Made by a program: the position numbers and the translations under genes | Part shown: positions 26,248 through 35,220 of the stretch, piece by piece | How the letters are laid out: every line of letters begins with the position of its first letter | How positions within the stretch are numbered: the first letter of the stretch is position 1 | Source: SZUA-254 sp964596065 | Lineage (GTDB): Bacteria > Bacteroidota > Ignavibacteria > UBA10030 > SZUA-254 | Length of the DNA stretch: 64,000 nt | Direction of reading: 5' to 3' | NCBI GenBank assembly: GCA_964596065.1 | Contig: CAZQSM010000001.1 | Span: forward strand, 1 to 64,000 | The notes under the pieces: generated by a model | Seen by the model: only the letters and a program-made list of their open reading frames with translations | What the model was told of the DNA's origin: nothing | Database searches by the model: none

Positions 26248-27390
26248 ATGAGCGCCAGACTCGTTCTCGAAAACGGGCTCGTCTTCGAGGGCAGCTCATT
26301 CGGCGCCGACACCGAAACGACAGGGGAGGTGGTGTTCAATACCAGCCTCACCGGGTACCAGGAAATCATCACCGACCCGTCGTACCGCGGGCAGATCGTC
26401 ACGATGACCAACCCGCTGATCGGGAATTACGGCGTCAACGACGACGACATGGAATCGGCCAGGCCCCGGGTGGCGGGATTCGTCGTCAGGGAGTATTCGG
26501 AACTCTTCAGCAACCATCGCGCGTCGGAGAGCCTCGGGTCGTGGCTCCGGCGATCCGGCATCCCGGCCATCCAGGGAGTTGATACAAGGATGCTGACCCG
26601 CGCGATCAGGACCTCGGGCGCGATGCGTGGGATCATCTCTTCCGGCGACGAGGACGTCGGGACGCTCCTGAGCAAGGTCAGGTCGTCGCCGTCGATGTCC
26701 GGGCTCGACCTGGCTCGGGAGGTGACCTGCGGGGAACCGTACGGATGGGAGGGGGTTGACACCACAAGGTTCGCCGTCCCGCCGCCTGAGGGATCGGATG
26801 CCTCCCGCCGCCCCCACGTCGTGGTCTACGATTTCGGCGTCAAGCGGAACATCCTCAGGAGGCTCACGACCCACGGGTGCAGGCTCACCGTGGTCCCCGC
26901 CTCGTTTCCCGCCGCCGACCTGCTCGCGATGCATCCCGACGGCGTTTTCCTCTCGAACGGACCCGGCGACCCCGAGGCGGTAACGTACGCGATCGACAAT
27001 ATCCGCGCGCTGATCGGGAAGAAACCGATCTTCGGGATCTGCCTCGGCCACCAGCTTCTTGCGCTGGCGCTGGGGGGAAGAACGTACAAGCTGAAGTTCG
27101 GCCACCGGGGGGCGAACCACCCGGTGAAAAACCTCCTCACCGGGGAGATCGAAATCACGTCCCAGAACCACGGGTTCGCGGTCGATCCCGATTCTCTCGA
27201 CGCCTCGGCCGTCGAGATCACCCACGTCAACCTCAACGACGGCACCAATGAGGGGTTCCGCCACCGGCACCTGCCCCTCTTTTCCGTCCAGTACCATCCC
27301 GAAGCGTCCCCCGGACCCCACGACAGCGATTATCTCTTCCGCTCTTTTTCACGGGTGCTCTCGGACCATGCCGCCGTTCCAGCCTCCTGA
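26248..27390 (+). CDS. carA: carbamoyl-phosphate synthase small (glutaminase) subunit
   Basis: 380 aa, the usual length. The N-terminal CPSase_sm domain (LVLENGLVFEGSSFG, NTSLTGYQEIITDPSY) is followed by a class I amidotransferase domain with nucleophile Cys in FGICLGHQLL and the His/Glu pair in SVQYHPEASPGP. It releases ammonia from glutamine for carbamoyl phosphate in arginine and pyrimidine synthesis. carB is not in this window, so the subunits are encoded apart or carB lies outside. Confidence 0.96.
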   Translation: MSARLVLENGLVFEGSSFGADTETTGEVVFNTSLTGYQEIITDPSYRGQIVTMTNPLIGNYGVNDDDMESARPRVAGFVVREYSELFSNHRASESLGSWLRRSGIPAIQGVDTRMLTRAIRTSGAMRGIISSGDEDVGTLLSKVRSSPSMSGLDLAREVTCGEPYGWEGVDTTRFAVPPPEGSDASRRPHVVVYDFGVKRNILRRLTTHGCRLTVVPASFPAADLLAMHPDGVFLSNGPGDPEAVTYAIDNIRALIGKKPIFGICLGHQLLALALGGRTYKLKFGHRGANHPVKNLLTGEIEITSQNHGFAVDPDSLDASAVEITHVNLNDGTNEGFRHRHLPLFSVQYHPEASPGPHDSDYLFRSFSRVLSDHAAVPAS

Positions 27391-27405
27391 ACCCCCGGTC
27401 CGGCG

Positions 27406-27855
27406 TTGATCGTCACGATACCCATCGCGAGGATCCCGGGATCGGGTGACGATGTTCCGTTGCCGTCGTACGCGACGGCCGGGTCCTCGGGGATGGACCT
27501 GCGCGCGGTCATCGACGCGCCGATCACGATGGCGCCCGCGGAAACGGTCATGGTCCCGTGCGGATTCAGGATGGCCATTCCCCCCGGGTTCGAAGGCCAG
27601 GTCCGTCCGCGGAGCGGCCTCGCCGCGAAGCATGGCATCGGCGTCCTCAACGCCCCCGGCACGATCGACGCCGATTACCGGGGCGAACTCAAGGTTATCC
27701 TGACGAACTTCGGCGGCTCCCCCTTCGTCGTCAACCGGGGCGACCGGATCGCGCAGCTCATCATTGCGCCGGTCGCCGCCGCTCGATGGTCTGAAACGCC
27801 GGACCTCGGCGACACGGCGCGGGGTTCGGGCGGTTTCGGACACACCGGGAAGTAA
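27406..27855 (+). CDS. dut: dUTP diphosphatase
   Basis: 149 aa with all five trimeric dUTPase motifs: SSGMDLRA, RPRSGLAAKHGI, GTIDADYRGEL, RIAQLIIAP and the C-terminal RGSGGFGHTGK arm that closes over the active site. It converts dUTP to dUMP. The start is TTG 27406, the only standard start before motif 1. It lies 15 bases after carA and 5 bases before rsmI. Confidence 0.96.
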   Translation: MIVTIPIARIPGSGDDVPLPSYATAGSSGMDLRAVIDAPITMAPAETVMVPCGFRMAIPPGFEGQVRPRSGLAAKHGIGVLNAPGTIDADYRGELKVILTNFGGSPFVVNRGDRIAQLIIAPVAAARWSETPDLGDTARGSGGFGHTGK

Positions 27856-27860
27856 TCTCC

Positions 27861-28565
27861 GTGCCGCCTCCCGGTACCCTCTACCTCGTCTCCACCCCGA
27901 TCGGCAACCGCGACGACATCACCCACAGGGCGCTGCGCGTTCTTCGCGAAGCCGACGTTCTGGTCTGCGAGGAACGGAGGGAGGGAGAGAGACTCCTGGC
28001 GCGATACGGCATCGGCGGCAGGGCGGTCGAACCGCTCAACGAGCACACCGAAGCGGACACCGCGGGCGACATCATCGCCCATCTCCGGGAGGGCAGGAAC
28101 GTCGCCCTCGTTTCCGACGCCGGCACACCACTGTTCTCCGACCCGGGGAGGCTCCTCGTACGGATGGCGATCGAGGCCGGGCTGTCGATCGTCCCGGTCC
28201 CCGGGGCCTCATCGCTCCTTCCCGCGCTCACCGTCAGCGGATTCCCGCTCGACGGCTTCGTCTTCCGGGGTTTCCTCTCGCCGAAGTCCGATCGCCGGCG
28301 TTCCGAACTGCGCGCTCTGCGCGCCGAGACGCGGACGACGGTCCTGATGGACACGCCGTACAGGCTCGCGGCGCTCCTCCGCGACGTCGCCGCGGTCCTC
28401 GGGCCGGGGCGTCGCGTCTGCGTCGCATTCAACCTCACGATGGCCGATGAGCTGGTCCTCAGGGGGACCGCCTCGGACGTGGCCGCCGACGCCGCCGCCC
28501 GGGGCCTCAAGGGAGAATTCGTCCTCGTCGTCGGTCCCCCGGACCGTCCCTCGAAGAACGCCTGA
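27861..28565 (+). CDS. rsmI: 16S rRNA 2'-O-ribose C1402 methyltransferase (RsmI), short form
   Basis: 234 aa from GTG 27861. It shows the SAM-dependent tetrapyrrole-methylase fold of RsmI (LYLVSTPIGNRDDITHRALRV, ALVSDAGTPLFSDPG, PGASSLLPALTVSGFP). The usual RsmI sequence CEDTRHT reads CEERREG here. The C-terminal helix-turn-helix extension present in many RsmI proteins (about 280 aa) is missing, so the protein ends after the catalytic domain. It sits in a compact carA-dut-rsmI run. Confidence 0.88.
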   Translation: MPPPGTLYLVSTPIGNRDDITHRALRVLREADVLVCEERREGERLLARYGIGGRAVEPLNEHTEADTAGDIIAHLREGRNVALVSDAGTPLFSDPGRLLVRMAIEAGLSIVPVPGASSLLPALTVSGFPLDGFVFRGFLSPKSDRRRSELRALRAETRTTVLMDTPYRLAALLRDVAAVLGPGRRVCVAFNLTMADELVLRGTASDVAADAAARGLKGEFVLVVGPPDRPSKNA

Positions 28566-28581
28566 GCGTCTCCACCGGCGG

Positions 28582-28613
28582 TTTGCATCTCCCCGGCCAA
28601 ATCTCTATATTTT
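28582..28613 (+). promoter_or_regulatory. promoter of the thioredoxin-fold gene
   Basis: TTTG (28582-28585), 20 nt, TATATTTT (28606-28613). The ATG at 28627 lies only about 9 nt after the predicted start site. Confidence 0.65.
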
Positions 28614-28626
28614 TTTACGCCGCCGA

Positions 28627-29640
28627 ATGGAAATCCTCCAACACCAATACCGCGCCCCGGACATCTACGGCGACGCCTGGATCAACGCGGAACCGGTCTC
28701 GATCTCGTCGCTCCAGGGCTCCGTCGGCCTCGTCGAGTTCTGGGATTATACGTCGCAGGGTTGGCAACGCGGCGTGCCGTACCTCCGGGAATGGGAACGG
28801 CGATACCGGGACGCCGGGCTGGTTGTCATCGGGGTGCATACTCCGAGATTCCCGTTCGGCCGCGATCCCGCGGCCGTGAGGAAGGCGGTCGACGCTTTCG
28901 GACTCCGCTACCCGGTCGTGATGGACAACGATTACCTCGCCTGGGGCGCGTACCGGGCAACGATCTGGCCGACGAGGTATCTCATCGACAAAAACGGCCT
29001 CATCCGGTATGTCCAGGCAGGGGAGGGATCCTACCAGAACTTCGAACAGGCGATCCAGTCTCTGCTCCACGAAACCGGCAGCCTCAGGGACATCCCGTTA
29101 CTGATGGAACCGGTGAGGGACCTGGACCGGCCCGGGGTCTACGCCTACAAGGCGACTCCCGAAATCCTCACGGGGTGGCAGCGGGGGACCATCGGCAACA
29201 TTGAGGGGTTCGCTCCGGAATCGACCATCCGCTATTCCGACCCGGGTGTCTACGTGGAGGGGAGAATTTATCTCCACGGGGAGTGGAGCACGCACCGTTC
29301 CCACATCCGTCTGAGCGAGGCGGAGGGGGGGACGGGGAGCCTGACGTTCCGCTACCACGCGAGGGAGGTCAACATCGTCCTCGAGCCGGAAGGAGAAAAA
29401 CATTTCCAGGCCATCATCCGGCAGGACGGCAAGGCCCTCGACCCGACGAATTCGGGGGAGGACGTCTTCTCCGACGGGGAGGGACGCAGCTTTCTGAGGG
29501 TGGACGAGGCGCGACTCTTCCGCGTCGTGAAGAACCCGGAATACGGCGAGCACACGCTGACCCTCACGTCCCGGTCCAACGGCCTCTCGGTCTACTGCAT
29601 CTCCTTCGTATCCGGCGTGATCCCGGAACTGATCTCCTGA
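28627..29640 (+). CDS. thioredoxin-fold (TlpA/DipZ-type) protein lacking the CxxC active site
   Basis: 337 aa, no signal peptide. Residues about 1-150 match a redoxin/TlpA domain (VGLVEFWDYTS, LREWERRYRDAGLVVIGVHTP, and the cis-Pro segment WPTRYLIDKNG). The position normally occupied by Cys-x-x-Cys reads SQGW. Residues about 175-330 resemble the beta-sandwich that follows thioredoxin domains in DipZ-like proteins (YLHGEWSTHR, LTFRYHAREVNIVLEP). Thiol-disulfide exchange through the classical site is therefore unlikely; binding or regulatory use is more plausible. Its own promoter lies directly upstream. Confidence 0.85.
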   Translation: MEILQHQYRAPDIYGDAWINAEPVSISSLQGSVGLVEFWDYTSQGWQRGVPYLREWERRYRDAGLVVIGVHTPRFPFGRDPAAVRKAVDAFGLRYPVVMDNDYLAWGAYRATIWPTRYLIDKNGLIRYVQAGEGSYQNFEQAIQSLLHETGSLRDIPLLMEPVRDLDRPGVYAYKATPEILTGWQRGTIGNIEGFAPESTIRYSDPGVYVEGRIYLHGEWSTHRSHIRLSEAEGGTGSLTFRYHAREVNIVLEPEGEKHFQAIIRQDGKALDPTNSGEDVFSDGEGRSFLRVDEARLFRVVKNPEYGEHTLTLTSRSNGLSVYCISFVSGVIPELIS

Positions 29641-29658
29641 TTGCGCCCGCCCTCCGGG

Positions 29659-29689
29659 TTTCATTTTATCACAAACCGTGCTATCTTTG
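29659..29689 (+). promoter_or_regulatory. promoter of metH
   Basis: A weak -35 (TTTCAT, 29659) and a strong TATCTTTG (29682-29689) are 20 nt apart. The predicted start of transcription falls on or beside the metH ATG at 29695, so the mRNA may be leaderless. Confidence 0.65.
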
Positions 29690-29694
29690 ACGCC

Positions 29695-32600
29695 ATGAAG
29701 GCATTCAAGGAACTCCTCCGCGAAAAAATCGTCGTTTTCGACGGAGCGATGGGCACGAGCATCCAGGCCAGAAACCCCACCGCCGATGATTACGGCGGGG
29801 AGCGGCTCGCCGGCTGCAACGAATACCTCGTCATCAGCAACCCCGCCATGATCCGCGACGTCCACGCCGGTTTTCTCGAGGCCGGGGCGGATGTCATCGA
29901 GACCGACACCTTCGGGGGCACCTCGGTGGTGCTCGCAGAGTACGGCCTCCAGGAGAGGGTGTTCGAGCTGAACCGGGCGGCGGCCAGGCTGGCGCGGGAG
30001 ACGGCCGACCAGTTCACCACCCCGGCGAGGCCCCGATTCGTCGCCGGTTCCATGGGGCCGACCACGAAACTCCCGACACTCGGGCACATCACCTTCGGCG
30101 AGCTGGAACGGGCGTTTTACGATCAGGCGGCGGGGCTCGCCGAGGGAGGCACGGACCTCCTCGTGATCGAGACGTGCCAGGACCTGCTGCAGGCCAAGGC
30201 GGCTCTCGCCGGCGTCCGGCGGTACTTCCTCGACGCGAGGCGATCGCTGCCGGTCATCGTCTCGGTCACCGTCGAACAGACCGGCACGATGCTCCTCGGC
30301 ACGGAGATCGCCGCCGCACTCACTGCGCTCGAACCGTTCAACCCCGACATGATCGGGATGAATTGCGCCACCGGACCGAAGGAGATGTCGGAGAGCATAC
30401 GCCACCTCTGCCACCACAGCCCGTTTCCCGTCTTCGTGATGCCCAACGCCGGCATCCCTGAAAATGTCGGCGGGCTCGCGCACTACCACCTCACGCCCGC
30501 GGAGCTGGTCCGGTATCTCGGCCATTTCGTCTCCGACCTGGGCGTGTCGGCGGTCGGCGGCTGCTGCGGCACGACACCCGAACACATCCGCGCGCTCGCC
30601 GACGCGGTCGGCCGGGTCTCCCCGCCGGAGCGATCGTGGACGCCCGCGCCGGGGGTCTCGAGCCTCTACCAGCACGTGCCGTACCGGGTCCTCCCCGCGC
30701 CGACGCTCGTGGGCGAGCGGACCAACGCCAACGGCAGCCGTAAATTCCGCGACCTCCTCGCCTCCGAGGACTGGGAGGCGATGACCGGGATGGGGAAGGA
30801 GCAGGAACGGGAAGGTGCGCACCTGCTCGACGTCTGCGTCGCGTTCGTCGGTCGGGACGAATCGCGCGACATGCGCGAATTCATCCCACGGCTCAACACC
30901 CAGGTCACGCTTCCCCTGATGATCGACTCGACCGAACCGCCGGTGATCGAGGAGGCCCTGATGCGGATCTCCGGGAAGGCGATCGTCAACTCGGTCAACT
31001 TCGAGGACGGCGGGGAGCGCCTCCACAAGGTGCTCGGCCTCTGCCGGAAATACGGCGCCGCGGTCGTGGCGCTCACCATCGACGAGCAGGGGATGGCGAA
31101 ATCGGTGGAACGCAAGGAGGCGATCGCCCGGCGGATCCTCGAAACGGCCACCGGGACGTACGGCATGCGCGGGAGCGACGTCATTTTCGATCCCCTGACG
31201 TTCACGCTCGGTTCCGGCGACCCGGAATTCCGGGACGCGGGAATCAACACGCTGAACGCGATCCGGGCCATCAAGAAGAATCATCCGGACATCCAGACCA
31301 GCCTCGGCGTGAGCAACATCTCCTTCGGCCTTTCCCCGCGCACCCGCACCGTGCTCAACAGCGTGTTCCTGCACCACGCGATCGAGGCGGGACTGGACAT
31401 GGCCATCGTGCACGCGTCCAAAATCGTTCCGCTCTACCGGATACCCGAGGAGGAGCGGGAGGCGTGCCGGAAGCTCATCTTCAACGACCGCGCCGGCGGC
31501 GCCGACCCGCTCGAGCGGCTCCTCGCGCTCTTCTCCGGACACGCGGCCGTGGAACGCGCCGCCCCGTCGCCGGACGCACCGATTGCGGAACGGCTCAAAC
31601 GGCGGGTGGTCGACGGGAACAAGGTCGGGCTCCCCGCCGACCTCGACGTCGCGCTCACCACGACGCGGGCCCTCGACATCATCAACGACATCCTCCTCGA
31701 CGGGATGAAAACCGTGGGGGAACTCTTCGGAAGCGGGCAGATGCAGCTCCCGTTCGTGCTGCAATCGGCCGAGGTGATGAAAAGCGCCGTCGCCTACCTG
31801 GAACAATTCATGGACAAGGCCGACAGCGCCACGAAGGGGACGATCGTGCTCGCCACGGTGAAGGGTGACGTCCACGACATCGGGAAAAACCTCGTCGACA
31901 TCATCCTCACGAACAACGGCTACCGGGTGATCAACCTCGGGATCCAGTGCGCGCTCGAGACGATGCTCGACGCGTGGCGGAACAACGGCGCTGACGCCAT
32001 CGGGATGTCGGGGCTGCTCGTGAAGTCGACGCTCATCATGAAGGAAAACCTCGAGGTGCTCACGGAGCGGAGGCTGGAGATCCCGGTGATCCTCGGCGGA
32101 GCGGCGCTGACCCGCCGTTACGTCGAGCAGGACCTGGACTCCGTCTATCCCGGAAGGGTCTTTTATGCGCGAGACGCGTTCGACGGCCTGCGCCTCATGG
32201 AGCGGATCAGGGGAGGGGGGATCGCCGGGCGCGGTCCGGCCGTCCTCCCGGCCCCGCCCGACGGCGCGGGGGCGGACATCGACACCGACGACCCAGGGAC
32301 CGGCTTCGAGGCGAAGGTGCTGCTGGCGTCTGCGGAAGGACCCGGATCGCCCACTCCCCGGAGCGTGCCGTCGGCGCCGCCGGTCTCGGTCCCGTTCTAC
32401 GGAACCAGGGTAGTGCGGGGGGTCCCGACCGGGGATGTGTACGACTATATCAACACGACGGCGCTGATCCGCGGGCAGTGGCAGGTGAAAAGGGGAACGC
32501 TCACTCCGGACGCCTACCGGAGGCTCCTCGAAGAAAAAATATACCCTGAGCTCGACCGGCTCAAGACCGAGGCGGGCCGCGAGGGGTTGATCAGGCCGGA

Positions 32601-33216
32601 GGTGGTCTACGGATACTATCCCTGCCGTCCGGAGGGCGACGACCTCGTCCTCTACGTCCCCGAGGGGCACGCCGACCCGTCGGACCGATGGGATCCGCGC
32701 GACGCCAGGCCGTTGCGGGAGATCCTCCGGTTCAGCTTCCCCCGCCAGAAGCGGGACCGGCGGCTCTGCATCGCCGATTATTTTCACCCGTCCGCGCCGG
32801 ACGGGTATGAGCTCATCGGCGTTCAGCTGGTGACCGTCGGAGCGAAGGCCTCCGAACACGCGAAGATGCTCTTCGACTCCGACCGCTACCGGGAGTACCT
32901 CTATTTCCACGGCCTGAGCGTTGAATCCGCCGAGGGCCTGGCCGAGTACTGGCACAAGGTCGTCAGGGGTGAAATGGGGATCGGGGGGGATGACGCGGCC
33001 GACATAAAAAAACTCTTCAGCCAGCACTACCGTGGATCCCGCTACAGCTTCGGGTACCCCGCTTGCCCGTCGCTCGAAGACCAGGCGAAACTTTTCGTCC
33101 TTCTTAAACCGGAGCGCATCGGCGTGACACTGACGGAGGAATTCCAGCTTGTCCCCGAACAGTCGACGTCCGCCATCATCGTCCACCACCCCGAAGCCCG
33201 ATATTTCACCCTGTAA
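29695..33216 (+). CDS. metH: cobalamin-dependent methionine synthase
   Basis: 1173 aa from ATG 29695. Domains in order: homocysteine-binding barrel with zinc ligands Cys224 (NCATGP) and Cys290/291 (GGCCGTTP); pterin-binding barrel (about 335-610, with VNSVNFEDG and VGERTNANGS just before); helical cap (about 640-720); B12 domain with the lower-ligand His727 in DVHDIGKN; and the C-terminal AdoMet activation domain (about 890-1173, ending RYSFGYPACPSL and LVPEQSTSAIIVHHPEA). It transfers methyl from methyltetrahydrofolate to homocysteine. All key residues are present. It needs the B12 imported by the locus at 22-25.6 kb. No B12 riboswitch precedes metH itself. Confidence 0.97.
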   Translation: MKAFKELLREKIVVFDGAMGTSIQARNPTADDYGGERLAGCNEYLVISNPAMIRDVHAGFLEAGADVIETDTFGGTSVVLAEYGLQERVFELNRAAARLARETADQFTTPARPRFVAGSMGPTTKLPTLGHITFGELERAFYDQAAGLAEGGTDLLVIETCQDLLQAKAALAGVRRYFLDARRSLPVIVSVTVEQTGTMLLGTEIAAALTALEPFNPDMIGMNCATGPKEMSESIRHLCHHSPFPVFVMPNAGIPENVGGLAHYHLTPAELVRYLGHFVSDLGVSAVGGCCGTTPEHIRALADAVGRVSPPERSWTPAPGVSSLYQHVPYRVLPAPTLVGERTNANGSRKFRDLLASEDWEAMTGMGKEQEREGAHLLDVCVAFVGRDESRDMREFIPRLNTQVTLPLMIDSTEPPVIEEALMRISGKAIVNSVNFEDGGERLHKVLGLCRKYGAAVVALTIDEQGMAKSVERKEAIARRILETATGTYGMRGSDVIFDPLTFTLGSGDPEFRDAGINTLNAIRAIKKNHPDIQTSLGVSNISFGLSPRTRTVLNSVFLHHAIEAGLDMAIVHASKIVPLYRIPEEEREACRKLIFNDRAGGADPLERLLALFSGHAAVERAAPSPDAPIAERLKRRVVDGNKVGLPADLDVALTTTRALDIINDILLDGMKTVGELFGSGQMQLPFVLQSAEVMKSAVAYLEQFMDKADSATKGTIVLATVKGDVHDIGKNLVDIILTNNGYRVINLGIQCALETMLDAWRNNGADAIGMSGLLVKSTLIMKENLEVLTERRLEIPVILGGAALTRRYVEQDLDSVYPGRVFYARDAFDGLRLMERIRGGGIAGRGPAVLPAPPDGAGADIDTDDPGTGFEAKVLLASAEGPGSPTPRSVPSAPPVSVPFYGTRVVRGVPTGDVYDYINTTALIRGQWQVKRGTLTPDAYRRLLEEKIYPELDRLKTEAGREGLIRPEVVYGYYPCRPEGDDLVLYVPEGHADPSDRWDPRDARPLREILRFSFPRQKRDRRLCIADYFHPSAPDGYELIGVQLVTVGAKASEHAKMLFDSDRYREYLYFHGLSVESAEGLAEYWHKVVRGEMGIGGDDAADIKKLFSQHYRGSRYSFGYPACPSLEDQAKLFVLLKPERIGVTLTEEFQLVPEQSTSAIIVHHPEARYFTL

Positions 33217-33229
33217 GGGGCACGACCGC

Positions 33230-33259
33230 TTTGGAAATTCCTCGGGATTTGCCTATAAT
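33230..33259 (+). promoter_or_regulatory. possible promoter at the start of the DUF309 gene
   Basis: TTTG (33230-33233), 20 nt, TATAAT (33254-33259). The ATG at 33262 is only 3 nt after the box, so transcription from it would begin inside the gene. The match may be fortuitous, or it may serve the ferredoxin gene downstream. Confidence 0.3.
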
Positions 33260-33261
33260 CC

Positions 33262-33642
33262 ATGAAGACGGTTGATATTGTCGAATTTCGCAGGGCGATC
33301 GTCGAATTCAACGAAGGTCGTTATTTTGAATGCCACGACACGCTCGAGGCGCTCTGGGTCCTCGCTTCCGGGGACGAACGGCGCTACCTGCAGGGACTGA
33401 TCCAGGTCTCCGTCGGGTTTTACCACTTTTTCAACGGCAACCCCAGCGGGGCCATCAGCCAGTGGGGGAAGGGGAGCCGGAAGCTCGGGACGTTCGGCCA
33501 CGGGTACGGTGGTGTGGATCATCAGGCCCTCATTGACAGCGTGACGGAATGGACGGGGATCGCTTCGCGGATCCTCTGCGGGGAAACGGTTTCGACGGAA
33601 AACGTGAAGACACCGATTGTACACATTAACCTCAACAGTTAA
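33262..33642 (+). CDS. DUF309 family protein
   Basis: 126 aa. It carries the helical DUF309 signature FNEGRYFECHDTLEALW with the conserved H-x-x-x-E-x-x-W spacing, followed by YLQGLIQVSVGFYHFFNGN. The biochemical role of the family is not established. Nothing in the sequence suggests a membrane or secreted location. It ends 11 bases before the ferredoxin gene, so the two are co-transcribed. Confidence 0.88.
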   Translation: MKTVDIVEFRRAIVEFNEGRYFECHDTLEALWVLASGDERRYLQGLIQVSVGFYHFFNGNPSGAISQWGKGSRKLGTFGHGYGGVDHQALIDSVTEWTGIASRILCGETVSTENVKTPIVHINLNS

Positions 33643-33653
33643 CGGAGAGAACC

Positions 33654-33992
33654 ATGGCCACGATGATCACGGAAGAGTGCATCAACTGCGGAGCGTGCGA
33701 TCCCGAATGCCCCAACACGGCGATCTACGCGGGGGGCGTCAATTGGGAGTTGAACGGCGCGTCGAACCCCGCACTCTCGGCGGAATTTTATTACATCGTC
33801 CCGGAAAAATGCACCGAATGCGTCGGACATTTCGACCAGGAACAATGCGCCGCGGTCTGCCCGGTCGATTGCTGCGTGCCGGATCCCAACCACGTGGAAT
33901 CGGAAGAGGAACTCTTCGCGCGCGCGAAACAACTCCATCCCTCGAAGGAATTCGCCGAGCTCTCCGCGGCGACATCGCACTTCAGGAAATAA
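33654..33992 (+). CDS. 2[4Fe-4S] ferredoxin (YfhL type)
   Basis: 112 aa. The first cluster motif is CINCGACDPECPN (C-x2-C-x2-C-x3-CP). The second is split by a short insert (CTECVGHFDQEQCAAVCPVD), as in YfhL/Alvin-type ferredoxins, with a helical acidic C-terminal extension. It is a low-potential electron carrier; partner unknown. The SD is GGAGAG, 4 bases before ATG 33654. A strong terminator follows. Confidence 0.94.
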   Translation: MATMITEECINCGACDPECPNTAIYAGGVNWELNGASNPALSAEFYYIVPEKCTECVGHFDQEQCAAVCPVDCCVPDPNHVESEEELFARAKQLHPSKEFAELSAATSHFRK

Positions 33993-34014
33993 CCCCCGGG
34001 TAATCCGGGTGAGA

Positions 34015-34047
34015 GGTCGGTTGGACGTCCGTTCAACCGGCCTTTTT
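34015..34047 (+). terminator. intrinsic terminator after the ferredoxin gene
   Basis: GGTCGGTTG (34015-34023) pairs with CAACCGGCC (34034-34042), followed by TTTTTG. Confidence 0.8.
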
Positions 34048-34055
34048 GCATTCAC

Positions 34056-34907
34056 ATGAAGATCGGCCCCTATACGATCGACCCGGTCGAAACCGGCCGC
34101 TTCGCCCTCGACGGCGGGGCGATGTTTGGCGTCGTCCCCAAACCCCTCTGGAGCCGGACCAACCCGGCGGACGAGCGGAACAGGATCACCCTCGCCGCCA
34201 GGGCGCTCCTCCTCCGGGACGGCCGGCGGACCATCCTGGTGGACAACGGGAACGGGTCGAAGTTCTCCGACAAGCTGCGCGACATCTACCGTCTCGACAC
34301 CGCGGCGGGCGACCTGCGATCGTCCCTCGGCGCTCTCGGTGTGACGCCGGACGATGTCACCGATGTCGTCCTGACGCACCTCCATTTCGACCATGCCGGC
34401 GGCTCGACGACCGTCGTGGACGGTCGGGCCGTCCCGACGTTTCCCAACGCGAGACATTACGTGCAGCTCGCGCACTGGGAGCAGGCGATGAATCCGACCC
34501 CGAAGGACCGCGCGAGCTTTTTCCCCGACGATTACATGCCGCTGAAAACGGAAGGGCTGCTCGAATTTACCGACGGTGAGGGGGAGCTCTTTCCCGGAAT
34601 CAGGCTGCTGGTGATGAACGGCCACACGGCCGCGCAGCAGCTGCCACTGATCACGGATGGGGCCACCACGCTGCTCTACTGCTGCGACCTTTTCCCGACA
34701 GTGGCCCACATCCCGCTGCCCTACGTCATGGCCTACGACCTCCGCCCGCTCACGACGATGGCGGAAAAGGAATCGGTGCTGGAGCGCGCCGCGGCCGGGC
34801 GCTGGGTCCTTTTTTTCGAACACGATCCCGGGACGGCCGCGTGTACGGTCAAGCGGGGGGAGCGTGGAGTGGTTTTCGATGCCGCGGTCGGGTTCGACAG
34901 CCCCTGA
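34056..34907 (+). CDS. MBL-fold metallo-hydrolase
   Basis: 283 aa. The metal-binding set of a metallo-beta-lactamase fold is complete: THLHFDHAGG, His in MNGHTAAQ, Asp in LYCCDLFP, and the final His in FFEHDPG. Secreted-enzyme signals are absent, so it is cytoplasmic. Related proteins include lactonases and glyoxalase-like hydrolases; the substrate cannot be inferred. It overlaps the Rieske protein gene by 29 bases and heads an MBL-Rieske-queG-trxB operon. Confidence 0.88.
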   Translation: MKIGPYTIDPVETGRFALDGGAMFGVVPKPLWSRTNPADERNRITLAARALLLRDGRRTILVDNGNGSKFSDKLRDIYRLDTAAGDLRSSLGALGVTPDDVTDVVLTHLHFDHAGGSTTVVDGRAVPTFPNARHYVQLAHWEQAMNPTPKDRASFFPDDYMPLKTEGLLEFTDGEGELFPGIRLLVMNGHTAAQQLPLITDGATTLLYCCDLFPTVAHIPLPYVMAYDLRPLTTMAEKESVLERAAAGRWVLFFEHDPGTAACTVKRGERGVVFDAAVGFDSP

Positions 34908-35220
34908 CGCGGAGGAATGGGTCCGGGTCGGCTCGATGCGCGAGCTCTCGCGCGTCGGCCGCGTGAGGGTCCAATCGGGCGGGAAGGACCTCATCCTGGT
35001 GATGTGCGACAGGCAGGTCTACGCCTGCGACAATACCTGCGCGCACCAGCATTTTGCCATGCTCCACAGCGGAACGCTCAACGGTTGCCTCGTCACCTGC
35101 CCGATGCACGGCTGGACGTTCGACGTCCGGACCGGGCGCTCGACCGCCGGCGAAGGACGGATCGCCACGTACGCGGTCCGGGTGCGTGGCGACGACGTGT
35201 TCATGCGGAGCGGCGCGTGA
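34879..35220 (+). CDS. Rieske [2Fe-2S] protein
   Basis: 113 aa from ATG 34879, inside the end of the MBL gene; this start keeps the conserved EEWVRVGSM lead-in that ATG 34936 would lose. The cluster ligands are CAH in CDNTCAHQHFAML and CPMHGWTFDV. The size and lack of other domains match NirD-like or dioxygenase-type soluble ferredoxins rather than respiratory Rieske subunits. Its stop overlaps the queG GTG (GTGA). It may feed electrons to a neighbouring oxidoreductase; the partner is unknown. Confidence 0.88.
   Translation: MPRSGSTAPDAEEWVRVGSMRELSRVGRVRVQSGGKDLILVMCDRQVYACDNTCAHQHFAMLHSGTLNGCLVTCPMHGWTFDVRTGRSTAGEGRIATYAVRVRGDDVFMRSGA

Noticed and set aside
29098..33189. A 1363-codon open frame antisense to metH
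   Set aside because: It mirrors metH over its full length. In GC-rich DNA with strong third-position G/C bias the antisense frame stays open, and its product is Arg/Gly/Asp/Val-rich with no family pattern.
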